Of a stretch of DNA of 64,000 nucleotides, positions 7,292-14,415 are shown piece by piece. A program made the translations under genes and the position numbers. A model generated the notes under the pieces. It ran no database searches, was not told the origin of the DNA, and was given only the letters and a program-made list of their open reading frames with translations. Numbering within the stretch: position 1 is the stretch's first letter; every line of letters starts with the position of its first letter. Source of the stretch: Bacteroides sp. (GTDB taxonomy: Bacteria > Bacteroidota > Bacteroidia > Bacteroidales > Bacteroidaceae); contig JAJQAY010000085.1 in the NCBI GenBank assembly GCA_021203515.1, forward strand, positions 18,807 through 82,806, read 5' to 3'.

Positions 7292-10200
7292 TTACTCCAT
7301 CGGCTTTATCATTCTTTCGATAAAGCCGATTTCTTCATCATTCAAACCGTATTTTCGATAAAGCTGACGGTCAATGTCTTCTATCGGTTTACTCCAGTCA
7401 ATGTCGCTTGAATCGGTAAAATCTTGTAGCGGAACAAATCTAAAACTCTCTTTTCGAATATCCATAGTAGGCAGAGCTTGCAACAGTAAGAAACGAGATA
7501 CTTTTGTACATAAATATTTGTACTGATTATAGGCTTCAATTTCTGTGTCAAATTTTCCCATCGCGATATATGACTCCGTACAAACTTCACCTGGTAAAAT
7601 AATTTTGGTTGTAGCAAGAACTTTTACCTGACCGTTTTCATTACTTTCGCCCAAATGTCCTGATAAGGCTTTACCAGTTATGACATTGTATTTGTCTATA
7701 TAATCTAAGCTGACAGGAATCTCTTGTCTTGAAATGAAACCACATCCTCCGCTCGAATGCACCAATACATCTGTTTCATTTTGCTTGTTTTCAGTTCCTC
7801 GTATGTACGTCCTCAGTCCAAACGGCTTATATTGAGCTACTATTTTAGAAAGACTTTCAAAACCATTAGATAAAATGACTTTGTGTAATATAGCAACCGC
7901 TTCATTGTATCTTGGGAATATGTCATATTGAAGAAATTCGTTTAATTGTCGCTTAGATTCAATTACTGTTCCGTAAAAGGCATTTATAAACAGAGCAATG
8001 TTGCTATTGTGAGTTTTTGACCATCTGAAAAAACATACTCCGCCACTGATATTTGCAGTAGGGAAAACCGACTTCGGATTAGGGAAATCTTTAATGTAGT
8101 CAATATGTGTCTCATTGAGCATCATTTTCCTAAAATCATCCAATCCTCTTCCGCCACCATACCATTTTGCTGGCATAATCATAGAGATATAGTGTGGGTG
8201 CATATCTTTTGCAGTGCATACAAATTTATTGTATATAGGTATTGCAGCTGCTCCATTTCCACCTCCATCAACTACCTGATACGGCGGATTTCCTATAATG
8301 GCGTCTATAGTCATATGTTTGTTTTCATTTATGCCCCAAAAATTCTTGCCGTCACGTAGCGTATTTACGACTAAGTCTGAATTCTGGGATATGTTTTCAA
8401 TTAAATTTTTATAATATTCGGCATGTACTTTCGTATCGCGGAAGCCGACGAGAGTACGGCGAGTAATACTACGAGCCATAGGGGTCTTGCATACTACAAG
8501 AATATTCTGTTCAATGGTCAGATCCCATAACTGCATGGCAAAGGCATTACCTACTTCTCCATATTTTTCTTTGGCCGCTTCCAAACGATTACGGTAAATG
8601 TTATAAGCAGCGAGCAATGGATAAAGACCGCTCTTCGAGTTGATTTCCATAATCAGGCTGTCCGCTCTGAATACAGAATGCGTCACCTCCCCCTTGTCCA
8701 CAAAGCGCGGTGTTTCCAATGGTTGCTTAAACTCTTCATCCATAAAGCACCAACCTCTGAGGCAATCGCTTATGTGCATATTGACTACACGCCACGGTGT
8801 CAAAACTGTTTCCTTGTCAGGATTGCGGAATGTGTTGAATATACCAGCTATACGTTCAATGCGCTGCTCTATGGTGAACTTGTCGGCAGCACGAGTCATG
8901 GCACGGATGCGCTTCCCCGCTTCACGAAACACATCAGGCTCGTAGAAGCGCTTGAACTTGGCAAAGATGGCTTTGGTTACATCCTTAGGCATGAATTCTG
9001 TCCAAGAAGTATCGTCCACAAGATTGGCAAAGTTGTCAATGGTTATCTCTTCATCTTCGTCTTTCAGTTCTGCTCCGAATATAAGCAGCGGCATACGAAT
9101 AGAAATACCGCGTAGAATAGAAATGGCATCCTTACACTGGTTATGTCGGTTCTTCAATTCGTCCAACCTGGCTTGCTCCTCTAGAGTGCGTTCACGTTTC
9201 GGCTTCTTTTCTAGTTTTTCTTTTTCCGCATACTTCTCATTTGTAAAGCCTTGCTTGTTAACATCAATATTACCAGACTTGGGCATGGCCTTGGTCTTAC
9301 CGATGATTCCTTTCAGATTCTTGAAGTCTGCAAGATCCACATCCGTAAGTTTGAGTAACTCATCATTGTACAATGCCCCATCTTCGAAGCCACATTGCAC
9401 CACCTTTTCTATCTGAGCTTTCTTGAGTTGCCCCATCATCTTGTTTACATCATATGGCTTCATTTGCGAGCCTTCAATGGATATGATAGGACAAAAATTC
9501 AGAAAATCGCCTAAAATATTGCGGTCTTCTTCCGTTGCCTTTCCTGCCTTGGCTGAGACTTTGGCAACTTCAGCCAACATCCGCAAGGTACGGTCTGGTG
9601 CAAAGTCGAAAGCATAGCATTGCTCCTTCATACGTCCTTTATAGGTAAACGGTGTCTGCATACGGAATATGGTCTGCATATAACCTGCCGCAGATGTACT
9701 ATATGACCCTGCCATCATGAATACAGCTGTCCACGGCTTTATGCTCACACCCGTCGTCAGTCGTCCGCAGGACAGGGTGATAGTGAATGTCTCGTCAGGA
9801 TTCTTGCCTATGGCTGTATTTACCATTTGCAAAGCGTCTGCATTTTCTTCGTCTTCATCACCGTTGCCGGCCACATTGACAATCTCGAAGCAGCCGAATA
9901 TAGGATGTGCTTTCAGTTTTGCACTTAATGCACGGGCAGCCTTGACACCCGGGACTACCCAAAGCGTATGACGAAATATACTACGATACCGGTCGTTGGA
10001 ATAAGGATAAAGACTTTCCTTGTCCTCCTTGCACAACAACGACAAAAAATTATCTACATCATTTTCGTGAATGAATGTCCCGTCATCCTTTGTACGGAAG
10101 AACTCACGAAAGTTGAAAGCCTTTTCATCTTCGGAATAATCATTCATCAACGCTCCGAGGTCGTAGGTGTAGATATTGATGGCCGGAAGAGAAGCATACG

Positions 10201-11269
10201 GATTAGGGTCGCCCATGTGCAACAGGTCCCATTCAGTTTTGGCGCGTTGCTCCATGGTGTAACCCCATGTGTACGTTTCCTCTTCTGTGTAATCATCAAG
10301 CAGATTGAATGGCGTCCCTGAAAGCTTAAGCACTTTCGTGTTTACCTTGGTCAGCTCCTTAATAACAGCCTCTCCCAATTCTGTACGTGTTCCTTCGTGG
10401 GCTTCATCCACAATCAGAAAATCCCATTCGGTGGAGAACACTTCATTGTTCTTGTCAAATTTTCCACCGACCAATTGGGCGCCACGCATGTCCTGCATGG
10501 AGGCAAAATAGACATACTTGCCTCCTTTTTTCGCCAGCCGTTCAAGGGAATCGAAATCTTCTCCTTTTGTGCGGGAACCATAATGATAGTCGGTACGGTC
10601 GTAAAATATCTTACCGAAATCCTCAAACCAGCCCTCATCAACTACGGGACGGTGAGTAAGGATAATGGTGCGTCGCATATCTAAATCCCTTGCCACACGC
10701 AGGGCGCATAAGGTCTTGCCGAAACGCATTTTTGCATTCCAAAGCATTTGTGAGCCTTTCTTGAACTGCTTTTTTGTCTTGTCAATAGCAGCCTGCTGCT
10801 CTGGACGGAAGATTATAGGAGTTTGAGTATGGCTGATGTCACTTGCATTCAGACTATTCTGTCCATTCTTAACTGCATGTATCGCTTTCTTGACTGTTTC
10901 AAGGTCGCAGCAGAACCATTCATTCGCCCCTTTCACAGTATCAAACGTCTTTTTCTTAACACCTGAACGCTCCAATACGCTGTGTACCTGCTTATCGTTG
11001 AAGGAGCTAATTGTTCCACCTTTGAAAAACACGGTCATTTCCGTATGGAGCAGGGTATAGGCAATACCTGCCGTCTTCGTATATTGGTCAATACGATCAC
11101 ATGCAGCTTTGTTAAGTACCTCACTGTTGGGCAAAGGAAAGTTCCCGTCATCCTCCTCCAATGTTGTTTCACCCACTTTCAGACAGTCCTTATGCCATTC
11201 ATCGGAAATGGCAAAGACATATATCAGTCTGGATTTTAAGCTGGTTTCAAATGTTGCCATATCATACAA
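7292..11269 (-). CDS. GIY-YIG-like nuclease/helicase/methylase restriction-modification protein
   Basis: A 1325-residue R-M protein. Residues about 14-125 (YVFAISDEWHKDCLKVGETT...) resemble a T5orf172/GIY-YIG nuclease domain. From about 155 a superfamily-2 helicase follows: Q-motif-like FRPEQQAAI, Walker A AKMRFGKT (near 180), DEAH (289-292) and motif VI-like QTIFRMQTP. The catalytic NPPY of an amino-methyltransferase is at 994-997, and the remaining 328 residues would be the target-recognition region. I see no SAM-binding motif I before NPPY; that motif appears in the 332-aa partner encoded three bases upstream. NPPY coincides exactly with the 30-bp inversion site, so the last quarter of the protein is exchangeable. 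It is the last gene of the operon. Confidence 0.85.
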   Translation of the reverse strand: MYDMATFETSLKSRLIYVFAISDEWHKDCLKVGETTLEEDDGNFPLPNSEVLNKAACDRIDQYTKTAGIAYTLLHTEMTVFFKGGTISSFNDKQVHSVLERSGVKKKTFDTVKGANEWFCCDLETVKKAIHAVKNGQNSLNASDISHTQTPIIFRPEQQAAIDKTKKQFKKGSQMLWNAKMRFGKTLCALRVARDLDMRRTIILTHRPVVDEGWFEDFGKIFYDRTDYHYGSRTKGEDFDSLERLAKKGGKYVYFASMQDMRGAQLVGGKFDKNNEVFSTEWDFLIVDEAHEGTRTELGEAVIKELTKVNTKVLKLSGTPFNLLDDYTEEETYTWGYTMEQRAKTEWDLLHMGDPNPYASLPAINIYTYDLGALMNDYSEDEKAFNFREFFRTKDDGTFIHENDVDNFLSLLCKEDKESLYPYSNDRYRSIFRHTLWVVPGVKAARALSAKLKAHPIFGCFEIVNVAGNGDEDEENADALQMVNTAIGKNPDETFTITLSCGRLTTGVSIKPWTAVFMMAGSYSTSAAGYMQTIFRMQTPFTYKGRMKEQCYAFDFAPDRTLRMLAEVAKVSAKAGKATEEDRNILGDFLNFCPIISIEGSQMKPYDVNKMMGQLKKAQIEKVVQCGFEDGALYNDELLKLTDVDLADFKNLKGIIGKTKAMPKSGNIDVNKQGFTNEKYAEKEKLEKKPKRERTLEEQARLDELKNRHNQCKDAISILRGISIRMPLLIFGAELKDEDEEITIDNFANLVDDTSWTEFMPKDVTKAIFAKFKRFYEPDVFREAGKRIRAMTRAADKFTIEQRIERIAGIFNTFRNPDKETVLTPWRVVNMHISDCLRGWCFMDEEFKQPLETPRFVDKGEVTHSVFRADSLIMEINSKSGLYPLLAAYNIYRNRLEAAKEKYGEVGNAFAMQLWDLTIEQNILVVCKTPMARSITRRTLVGFRDTKVHAEYYKNLIENISQNSDLVVNTLRDGKNFWGINENKHMTIDAIIGNPPYQVVDGGGNGAAAIPIYNKFVCTAKDMHPHYISMIMPAKWYGGGRGLDDFRKMMLNETHIDYIKDFPNPKSVFPTANISGGVCFFRWSKTHNSNIALFINAFYGTVIESKRQLNEFLQYDIFPRYNEAVAILHKVILSNGFESLSKIVAQYKPFGLRTYIRGTENKQNETDVLVHSSGGCGFISRQEIPVSLDYIDKYNVITGKALSGHLGESNENGQVKVLATTKIILPGEVCTESYIAMGKFDTEIEAYNQYKYLCTKVSRFLLLQALPTMDIRKESFRFVPLQDFTDSSDIDWSKPIEDIDRQLYRKYGLNDEEIGFIERMIKPME
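8277..8306 (-). repeat. 30-bp inversion site, right copy (inside the R-M gene)
   Basis: This is the perfect reverse complement of 6259-6288, lying inside the coding sequence of the R-M gene and encoding the same DAIIGNPPYQ peptide in the same frame relative to the site. Recombination between the two copies therefore preserves the reading frame. Confidence 0.9.
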
Positions 11270-11272
11270 CTT

Positions 11273-12271
11273 TTATTTTATCAGGTCTATAAACCTTATT
11301 TTTCTGTTATTCTCTCCCGTTTTGGGGTCTTTCAATCCCCAGTCCCTTATTAGGCAGTAAATCCCGTTATGGTTTCTGAATCCTCCATCACGACATCCTG
11401 AACAATATTCAACATTTTCAGTCGCTCCGAATAAGTCTCGCGTCATGACTTTTACACCATTCTTGCAACTGTCCGGAACAACTCCTTTAAGTCCGTCCAT
11501 TTGCCAGACATTCCAGGAAATGATATAGGCTATATAAAGCAGGGACTTTGCCAACGGCATTTTTCCAAATTTTGCATAATAGTATTCCGCAAAGGAAACT
11601 AGCAGAGCCTCACGAGTCAAAAGCAAATTGTCTCCCTGCCATTCATATGCATATATGTTCTTATAGGCTTCCTGCGCCATATCAAGCCATTCACCACTTG
11701 TTCCGGTGTTTTCGCTGACTACACGCAGTTTCCGGTCGAGCATTCCGATGCGTTGATTCAATTCTATCGGAAGCCCGGTCGTAGTATCATAACGGCTGAC
11801 GAGGTAAGGGGCTTCACCGCAAGTGATTTCCATCCTTGTCGCCCGGACATATGACTTCCATGTCTTGTTATTCGGGAAAGTAATTCTGTCGGGATTGGCC
11901 ATCCATGTATGCTGTGTATCGTCAACTGTGTTGAATACATCTTTCCTTCCGAACCAAGCCTCGTCTACAAGATTGTTTTGGGCATTACAAACCCATGACG
12001 GAGTAAATACCTCTGCCATTTCCTTTGTCCGCTCCGTCTGTTCGTCCTTACTTTTTAATGCACGCGGGCGGATCACCATTCCGTTTTCGCCAATAATATG
12101 TTCAACAGTTATGGCATCATGATACAGGAAACCCTCGCCTCTATGAGCATACGAATCCGTTGCCCAAAAGATGTTCCGTCCTGTTGTATGGTCTTTGAGT
12201 AAAGTATCCAATACTTCGGGGTAAAGATTGAATATCTCCGTTTCGTTTATATCAATATTTATGTCTGCCAT
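11273..12271 (-). CDS. R-M 'subunit M' carrying the SAM-binding half of a methyltransferase
   Basis: A 332-residue protein of the kind annotated as restriction endonuclease subunit M. Residues 85-94 (MAEVFTPSWV) resemble methyltransferase motif X; 149-156 (ITCGEAPY) resemble SAM-binding motif I; and YEWQGDNLL near 209-217 resembles the following acidic and strand motifs. It has no NPPY, which instead lies in the downstream 1325-residue protein. A Cys cluster (CSGCRDGGFRNHNGIYC) near residues 285-305 could bind zinc. It starts three bases after the AbiEii stop and ends three bases before the helicase-methylase gene, so the genes are surely co-transcribed. My inference is that the two proteins form one split methyltransferase. 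Confidence 0.75.
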   Translation of the reverse strand: MADINIDINETEIFNLYPEVLDTLLKDHTTGRNIFWATDSYAHRGEGFLYHDAITVEHIIGENGMVIRPRALKSKDEQTERTKEMAEVFTPSWVCNAQNNLVDEAWFGRKDVFNTVDDTQHTWMANPDRITFPNNKTWKSYVRATRMEITCGEAPYLVSRYDTTTGLPIELNQRIGMLDRKLRVVSENTGTSGEWLDMAQEAYKNIYAYEWQGDNLLLTREALLVSFAEYYYAKFGKMPLAKSLLYIAYIISWNVWQMDGLKGVVPDSCKNGVKVMTRDLFGATENVEYCSGCRDGGFRNHNGIYCLIRDWGLKDPKTGENNRKIRFIDLIK

Positions 12272-12274
12272 ACG

Positions 12275-13287
12275 TCAACGATTATTTCCCCATTCCAATG
12301 TCCTAAATCTGTTCTGCAACTCACTCAATCGTTCCATAATCTCATCGAAAGAAGGTGCATTGGCATAGATGAAGCCGATTTGCATCTGCTTATAGTCGTC
12401 ACGCAAAACATCTTCGATGCTTTCAGGAGGTAGAAACGATATTGTGTGTGGAAGATGACTCGTATAGTCCAATCCACTCCATGCCGTGAACTTTTTACGA
12501 TGAGTCACAATGTCCTCGTATAATTGTACATCCTGCATTGCTTCCATCGCAAACGGTTTATCCATCATCCTTACAATGTCATACATGTGCCGTGTGATAC
12601 GTTCGATATGCGTACAGCCATTGGGACGGTTAAACTCTTCATGCAAAAGAAAAACCTTTTCCAAGAATGTTCGTCCTGGCACTACGGTAGGAACAGTGAA
12701 TATAGGTAATGAGAACTCTTCACCTGGATAAGCCTCTTCTATCATAGAACGCATTTCCACATCTTCTGACGGTTCCATGAGTGAACGACAACTTATCTCA
12801 ACTTTGACTCGCTCGGGTATATATTGCATTTTCGTTTGCAGCACTGAATTATACTCGATAAACAGGACTACAGGGTCAAGGTCACTGACAGATGTTTCCG
12901 GAACTATGACCTTACAGCTCTCTGATAGCCCAAACTCTTTTATTCTATTCTCAACATCGAGCGCGAAAGAGCCATCTATGAACTTCTTGGAGTCTTTCCG
13001 CAACTTAGTCCGTTGACTTTTAGTCTCAATATTTGTAAAGCCGAGATATTGGGGATCTATTGCAAGGTCAATATCTTCCGAAAACCGTTCTATTAATCCC
13101 CAACCTTTGCTAAGGCTTGTTCCTCCCTTGAATACAAAAGCCGTAGCGTACGGCAAGGAAATATTGCACGTAACACTATACTGACCCAATAGTCCTTCTC
13201 TACGGCATTGTCCACAATCCCTTTACCTTCGGCCACATTAGCCAAAATAGTAAGTTGTTCTTCTTTTGTAAGTTTAGTAAAATTCAT
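12275..13287 (-). pseudogene. AbiEii-family nucleotidyltransferase toxin, frameshifted
   Basis: Two overlapping frames make up one protein of the AbiEii/AbiGii family (predicted nucleotidyltransferase toxins of type IV abortive-infection pairs). The first frame gives MNFTKLTKEEQL...VEKDYWVSIVLRAIF, and the second continues SLPYATAFVFKGGTSLSKGW and SEDIDLAI, the GGTSLSK and DIDLAI nucleotidyltransferase motifs. A single missing T in a T-run near 13155 separates them; restoring it gives about 337 residues. The start ATG overlaps the stop of the upstream antitoxin gene by four bases. The break may be a sequencing error, since many genes here have similar one-base losses. If real, the toxin is truncated before its catalytic motifs. 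Confidence 0.8.
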
Positions 13288-13880
13288 AATGCAAGTCTTT
13301 GTTTAATCCATTGCGGAGCAATGCTGTAATCGTATTTGATTTCATTAGGACTGCCATATTTTTCAATGGCTTGTTTTATGATAGCAACCTGTTCATCGGT
13401 TACTCCATCTTTCCCTAACTCTTTCATGGCAGCGACTATAAGTGGGAACAAGTCTGTCTTATAGGCAAAATTGCGGGGTACGCTGCGCTTGAATATGATT
13501 TTACGGTTCCCGATAGTAAGTTCCCTTGCAGTGGCATCTGTCAAATAGACCGCATTCATCGTAACCTGTGTGGAAAGTCCTAATTTGTTCAATGCAGTCA
13601 ATCCGTTGGGAATAATGCGTGCTTTATCCTTTTCAGCAACAGCATAAGCGATTTCCTCTATAGAGGGTCGAAGTATTCCGAACTTATTTCGTGACGGATA
13701 TAAATATATGCCTTGCGAGAGGCGTATAAGAACACCTTCCTTTTCTAATCTGGAAAGGGCACGAGTAACCAACCCGTCATTATTTAGATAGGCAAAATCC
13801 TGAACCATATAGAGTTTGTTTGGTCCATTGCTTTCAATAGTATTGCGTATCTCTTTTGTTAGTATTACTCCCATGATCAT
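13284..13880 (-). CDS. AbiEi-type antitoxin / transcriptional regulator (DUF6088)
   Basis: A protein of about 198 residues resembling DUF6088/AbiEi antitoxins. An N-terminal winged helix-turn-helix (LTKEIRNTIE...LVTRALSRLEKEGVLIRLSQGIYLYP) is followed by an AbiEi-like domain (RIIPNGLTALNKLGLSTQ...VYLTDATAREL). The ATG at 13880 (or 13874) is preferred to the track start, because a promoter-like TACCTTTG lies just upstream at 13895-13902. AbiEi proteins repress their own operon and counter the AbiEii toxin; here the operon continues into the R-M genes, so this protein may set expression of all four. It overlaps the toxin start by four bases. Confidence 0.8.
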   Translation of the reverse strand: MIMGVILTKEIRNTIESNGPNKLYMVQDFAYLNNDGLVTRALSRLEKEGVLIRLSQGIYLYPSRNKFGILRPSIEEIAYAVAEKDKARIIPNGLTALNKLGLSTQVTMNAVYLTDATARELTIGNRKIIFKRSVPRNFAYKTDLFPLIVAAMKELGKDGVTDEQVAIIKQAIEKYGSPNEIKYDYSIAPQWIKQRLAL

Positions 13881-13894
13881 TAATAATCTGAGTG

Positions 13895-13902
13895 CAAAGG
13901 TA
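13895..13902 (-). promoter_or_regulatory. -7 box of the AbiE/R-M operon promoter
   Basis: TACCTTTG on the minus strand fits TAnnTTTG and lies 15 bases before the AbiEi ATG at 13880, implying a very short leader. No exact -33 TTTG is visible. Confidence 0.5.
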
Positions 13903-14170
13903 CAATATTCCCTCCAGCTCAGCAATAAAATGTCCGAAAATCTTAAAGAAAATCGGACTTTATAAAATGTTTGCGATTAGATTGCTGTTTGGTTTAAGAG
14001 TAAAAATATTGATAACAACAAGCTATTGTAGCTTGAGATTAATTTTGGAAAACCAACAAGAAGTGGGAACTTTACGGTATCATATAAAGATACAGATAGT
14101 ATATATTAGTTATATATCAGATTGATATAAACTACACTTCGGTTCAAACGTGGACCTGCGTGTCGTAATC

Positions 14171-14294
14171 GTCTTGAAGGTACTAAGAAAACCTGAACTC
14201 AAATTACAGACAGCAGTCCCACGCTGGAAACCAGCGTAGGAAATATACTGTGCTACCTTTGAGTTCTATTGAAAATTTCTCAGGTTTTCAAGAC
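14171..14294 (-). ncRNA. Candidate structured RNA or dyad element
   Basis: Several complementary segments nest around a perfect hairpin ACGCTGG-AAA-CCAGCGT (14221-14237): GTCTTGAA with TTCAAGAC (outer), AAAACCTGA with TCAGGTTTT, and GAACTCAAA with TTTGAGTTC. The order of the arms is conserved on both sides with internal bulges, as in a folded RNA. A minus-strand TAACTTTG box at 14372-14379 could start a transcript through it. I do not recognise a known RNA family. It could instead be a DNA element such as a MITE remnant or an island boundary. Confidence 0.4.
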
Positions 14295-14371
14295 AAAGTA
14301 AAGCACGACGCTTCTTACAATATTTTTCTATACTAAAATGCGGATAACCGACACTTCAATTATCCACATTG

Positions 14372-14379
14372 CAAAGTTA
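14372..14379 (-). promoter_or_regulatory. Promoter-like -7 box upstream of the structured element
   Basis: TAACTTTG on the minus strand fits TAnnTTTG. It lies between mscS and the structured block, and no -33 TTTG is evident, so it is tentative. Confidence 0.3.
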
Positions 14380-14415
14380 AGAAAATTTATAAATTGTATC
14401 GTTAAGAAGAAACGA

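Larger units (their letters stand above)
6259..8306. other. Invertible segment that exchanges methylase target-recognition regions
   Basis: The segment is bounded by perfect 30-bp inverted repeats. It contains two convergent coding ends: the silent cassette (plus strand, to 7285) and the C-terminus of the expressed R-M gene (minus strand, from 7292). The two halves are nearly equal in length (997 and 985 bases) and their stop codons are six bases apart, so flipping the segment would join the silent cassette in frame to the R-M gene and park the current end in its place. A perfect 12-bp stem (ATCGGCTTTATC and complement, 7299-7330) followed by TTCTTC may stop transcription arriving from the silent side. 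The adjacent tyrosine recombinase is the likely catalyst. Inversion itself is inferred, not seen. Confidence 0.8.
13903..14415. other. 513-base gene-free stretch with structured elements
   Basis: This lies between the mscS gene end and the AbiE/R-M operon promoter. It has AT-rich sequence on the left, a strongly base-pairing block at 14171-14294, a GGATAA/TTATCC stem at about 14342-14365, and a minus-strand promoter-like box at 14372-14379. The 77-aa ORF in the track (13892-14125) has no family likeness and I do not accept it. It may mark the right boundary of the defence island. Confidence 0.6.

Noticed and set aside
13892-14125. 77-aa plus-strand ORF
   Set aside because: No family likeness, overlaps the operon promoter, composition like AT-rich spacer.
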